The position numbers were made by a program, and so were the translations under genes. From Clostridiales bacterium UBA4959 (GTDB taxonomy: Bacteria; Bacillota; Clostridia; Oscillospirales; CAG-272), in the NCBI GenBank assembly GCA_002397345.1, contig DHAH01000127.1:1-8024 (forward strand): a DNA stretch of 8,024 nt, read 5' to 3'. The notes beneath the pieces were generated by a model that saw only the letters and a list, made by a program, of their open reading frames with translations, did no database searches and was not told where the DNA came from. Shown here piece by piece: positions 6,629 to 8,024 of this stretch. Position 1 is the first letter of the stretch. Each line of letters begins with the position of its first letter.

Positions 6629-6634
6629 ATCGTT

Positions 6635-7567
6635 TTACAAGTTAACGCGAAAACTGCGTTTTGCCGTCGTAAGCTCGTCAATAAACAGCTTGTCCAACTC
6701 CGTCAGCTTATAATCGCGTTTATATATCAGCACATCGCGGTATTTGCGCGTATTCTCCGCGCAGCTCCGGGTTATAAGTCCGTGCAGCTCCAGCATTTTC
6801 GGCGGGATGTGGCTCACCCACATGAAGGTGTCCGGCAGTTCACCAAGCAGTTCCATCTGGCTGCCGCGCTCAAAAATGTATATATGGCGGGAGGTATTGC
6901 CGACAATTTCGTTTTTCCGCGCGGAGACGGGCGACATTGCGGGTACGAACGTATCCGGGTTGGACAGCTCCACAAACGGCGCGAGGTCGTCAAGCGTTAT
7001 TTCTTCTTTCTGCGCCAGCGGATTTTGTTTATTCATTACAACCACGTTTGTAAATTCACAGATCAGCTCTGAGGTAAGCTCTTTTTCGTCGAGCATTATT
7101 TTAAAATTGCGGTCGTACGCGGACTGATAGCGCAGTATACCCAGCCGGTATTCGGCGTTCAAGATATTGCTTATCGCGCGCATCGCGTTGGTTTCGCGAT
7201 AGTATATCTCGGCGCTGTCCGCGGGATCGAGTTTTTTTAGAAATTCTGTAAAAGCATGGGCTATATAGCCGGCGCGCGGAACCGAGATCGAAAACTGGTT
7301 CTCGTGCCGCTTGCCGTCGCGGAACATGTCCTCCACCTCGTCGACCTGCGCGAGTATCTTGCGCGCGCGGGAGAGAAATTCTTCGCCCTGCGCGGTTGGA
7401 TAGATGCCCTTTGACGTACGGCGGAAAATGACGATGCCCAGCGCGTTCTCAAGCTCGCGGATAGCGCGGCTGAGGTTGGGCTGCGCGGTGTAAAGACGCT
7501 CCGCCGCCTTTGTCATGGAGTTGGTTTCGGCAATCTCCACCGCGTATTTCATATGCATCAGATTCAA
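6635..7567 (-). CDS. LysR-type transcriptional regulator
   Basis: 310 residues from a TTG at 7567. The N-terminal winged helix-turn-helix is typical of LysR proteins (MNLMHMKYAVEIAETNSMTK, then AAERLYTAQPNLSRAIRELE and LGIVIFRRTSKGIYPTAQG, about residues 1-61). A linker helix and a periplasmic-binding-protein-like effector domain follow (about 90-300). The TTG is preferred because it gives the usual LysR N-terminus and follows an AAGGGCGTGG stretch at suitable spacing. A GTG at 7579 and ATGs at 7558 and 7552 are alternatives. The effector cannot be read from the sequence. It lies between rex and adhE in the same direction but is closed by its own terminator, so it is transcribed apart from adhE. 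Control of adhE or of a fermentation switch is a guess from position. Confidence 0.9.
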   Translation of the reverse strand: MNLMHMKYAVEIAETNSMTKAAERLYTAQPNLSRAIRELENALGIVIFRRTSKGIYPTAQGEEFLSRARKILAQVDEVEDMFRDGKRHENQFSISVPRAGYIAHAFTEFLKKLDPADSAEIYYRETNAMRAISNILNAEYRLGILRYQSAYDRNFKIMLDEKELTSELICEFTNVVVMNKQNPLAQKEEITLDDLAPFVELSNPDTFVPAMSPVSARKNEIVGNTSRHIYIFERGSQMELLGELPDTFMWVSHIPPKMLELHGLITRSCAENTRKYRDVLIYKRDYKLTELDKLFIDELTTAKRSFRVNL

Positions 7568-7588
7568 ACTTATAACCACGCCCTTACG

Positions 7589-7602
7589 TTGTACAAATTG
7601 TA
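7589..7602. promoter_or_regulatory. Overlapping small palindromes upstream of the LysR-type gene
   Basis: TTGTACAA (7589-7596) and TACAAATTGTA (7592-7602) are both perfect palindromes that share bases. They sit 22-35 bases before the LysR start. LysR regulators often bind AT-rich interrupted palindromes (T-N11-A) near their own promoter, so this may be an autoregulatory site. The repeats are short and AT-rich. Confidence 0.3.
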
Positions 7603-7644
7603 ATAATAACCGCTTACAGCCCCGCGATTTGTTATATATTATAC

Positions 7645-7668
7645 GGTTATAATACTTTAATTATAACC
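7645..7668. repeat. AT-rich inverted repeat over the rex stop codon
   Basis: GGTTATAAT (7645-7653) and ATTATAACC (7660-7668) are exact complements around a 6-base spacer. The right arm contains the rex stop codon (7661-7663). The stem has only two G-C pairs and no clean T-run follows in the minus direction, so it is a weak terminator at best. A TATAAT (7638-7643) immediately downstream could be a -10 box for the LysR gene, which would make this an operator candidate. Confidence 0.35.
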
Positions 7669-8024
7669 CCGAACCAAACGTGCCGCTGTACGCGACCGCG
7701 CCGGGAATTTCACCGCGCATACGCATACACAAAATCGCGAGCGACGACGCCAGGTTTTCGTTTTCGATCACCACATTCTCCGGCACGCGCAGGATGGTCG
7801 GCGCGAAATTCCATATCGCTTTTACGCCGCAGAACGTCAGGCGGTCGCATATCGGCTGCGCTGATTCCGCCGGAACGGTGATAATCCCCAGCTTTATATT
7901 TTCGTCATTGCAGAAGGTTTCAATATCACAGTCGGACAATATAGGCTTACCCCCTGTATGGGTGCCCTGCAGCGCGGGGTCGGAGTCGAACGCCGCGATA
8001 ATGTCGATGCCATATTCTGCGAAA
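7661..8024 (-). CDS. rex: Redox-sensing transcriptional repressor Rex, C-terminal part (5' end beyond the right edge)
   Basis: 120 residues of the C-terminal, NAD(H)-binding Rossmann domain are visible; the N-terminal winged helix lies outside the window, as the frame is open to the right edge. Recognisable Rex segments in order are YGIDIIAAFDSDPALQG, IKLGIITVPAESAQPICDRL, GVKAIWNFAPTIL and VPENVVIENENLASSLAIL. Rex is a dimeric repressor that binds DNA when NADH is low and is released when NADH rises, controlling fermentation and respiration genes. The typical family length is about 210 residues, so nearly half is missing here. The tail after the last conserved helix is RMRGEIPGAVAYSGTFGSGL, somewhat longer than the C-terminus I remember for family members. 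The gene precedes the LysR-type gene by 93 bases and is two genes upstream of adhE, a known Rex target in related bacteria. Confidence 0.93.
   Translation of the reverse strand, partial: FAEYGIDIIAAFDSDPALQGTHTGGKPILSDCDIETFCNDENIKLGIITVPAESAQPICDRLTFCGVKAIWNFAPTILRVPENVVIENENLASSLAILCMRMRGEIPGAVAYSGTFGSGL

Overview
The window looks like the chromosome of an anaerobic, fermentative Bacillota, most likely a clostridium of the Ruminococcaceae/Oscillospiraceae kind. The grounds are a clostridial-type bifunctional AdhE, a Rex repressor with a typical Rex C-terminal half, an [FeFe]-hydrogenase-related protein, a SpoIIE-type phosphatase and strong GGAGG-like ribosome binding sites. This assignment is inferred from gene content only. 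Base composition is near even, slightly GC-rich inside genes, with AT-rich intergenic regions.

All seven genes lie on the minus strand, so in transcription order the window reads from right to left. (1) The C-terminal half of rex (NADH-sensing repressor) runs off the right edge. (2) A LysR-type regulator follows, closed by a strong intrinsic terminator. (3) adhE has its own promoter, and a partial Rex-like operator overlaps its -35 element. (4-7) A second unit begins at a good sigma-70-type promoter embedded in the adhE stop codon. It encodes an aminoglycoside-phosphotransferase-fold kinase, a small thioredoxin-like [2Fe-2S] ferredoxin, a PAS-containing [FeFe]-hydrogenase-like protein of the putative sensory (group C) kind, and a SpoIIE/PP2C phosphatase. 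The phosphatase overlaps the hydrogenase gene by 14 bases and runs off the left edge.

The theme is redox and hydrogen control of fermentation. Rex would read the NADH/NAD+ ratio, AdhE consumes NADH to make ethanol, and the hydrogenase-PAS protein plus phosphatase look like an H2- or redox-sensing signalling pair. The adjacent APH-fold kinase and [2Fe-2S] protein may belong to that pathway, but this is inference. The sensory cassette as a type is known from clostridia. The less usual points are the APH-fold kinase at the head of the cassette, the promoter/dyad structure at the adhE stop, and the tight linkage of rex, a LysR regulator, adhE and the hydrogen-sensor cassette.

No gene-free stretch exceeds about 120 bases. 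No tRNA, rRNA, CRISPR array, insertion sequence or phage gene was seen.
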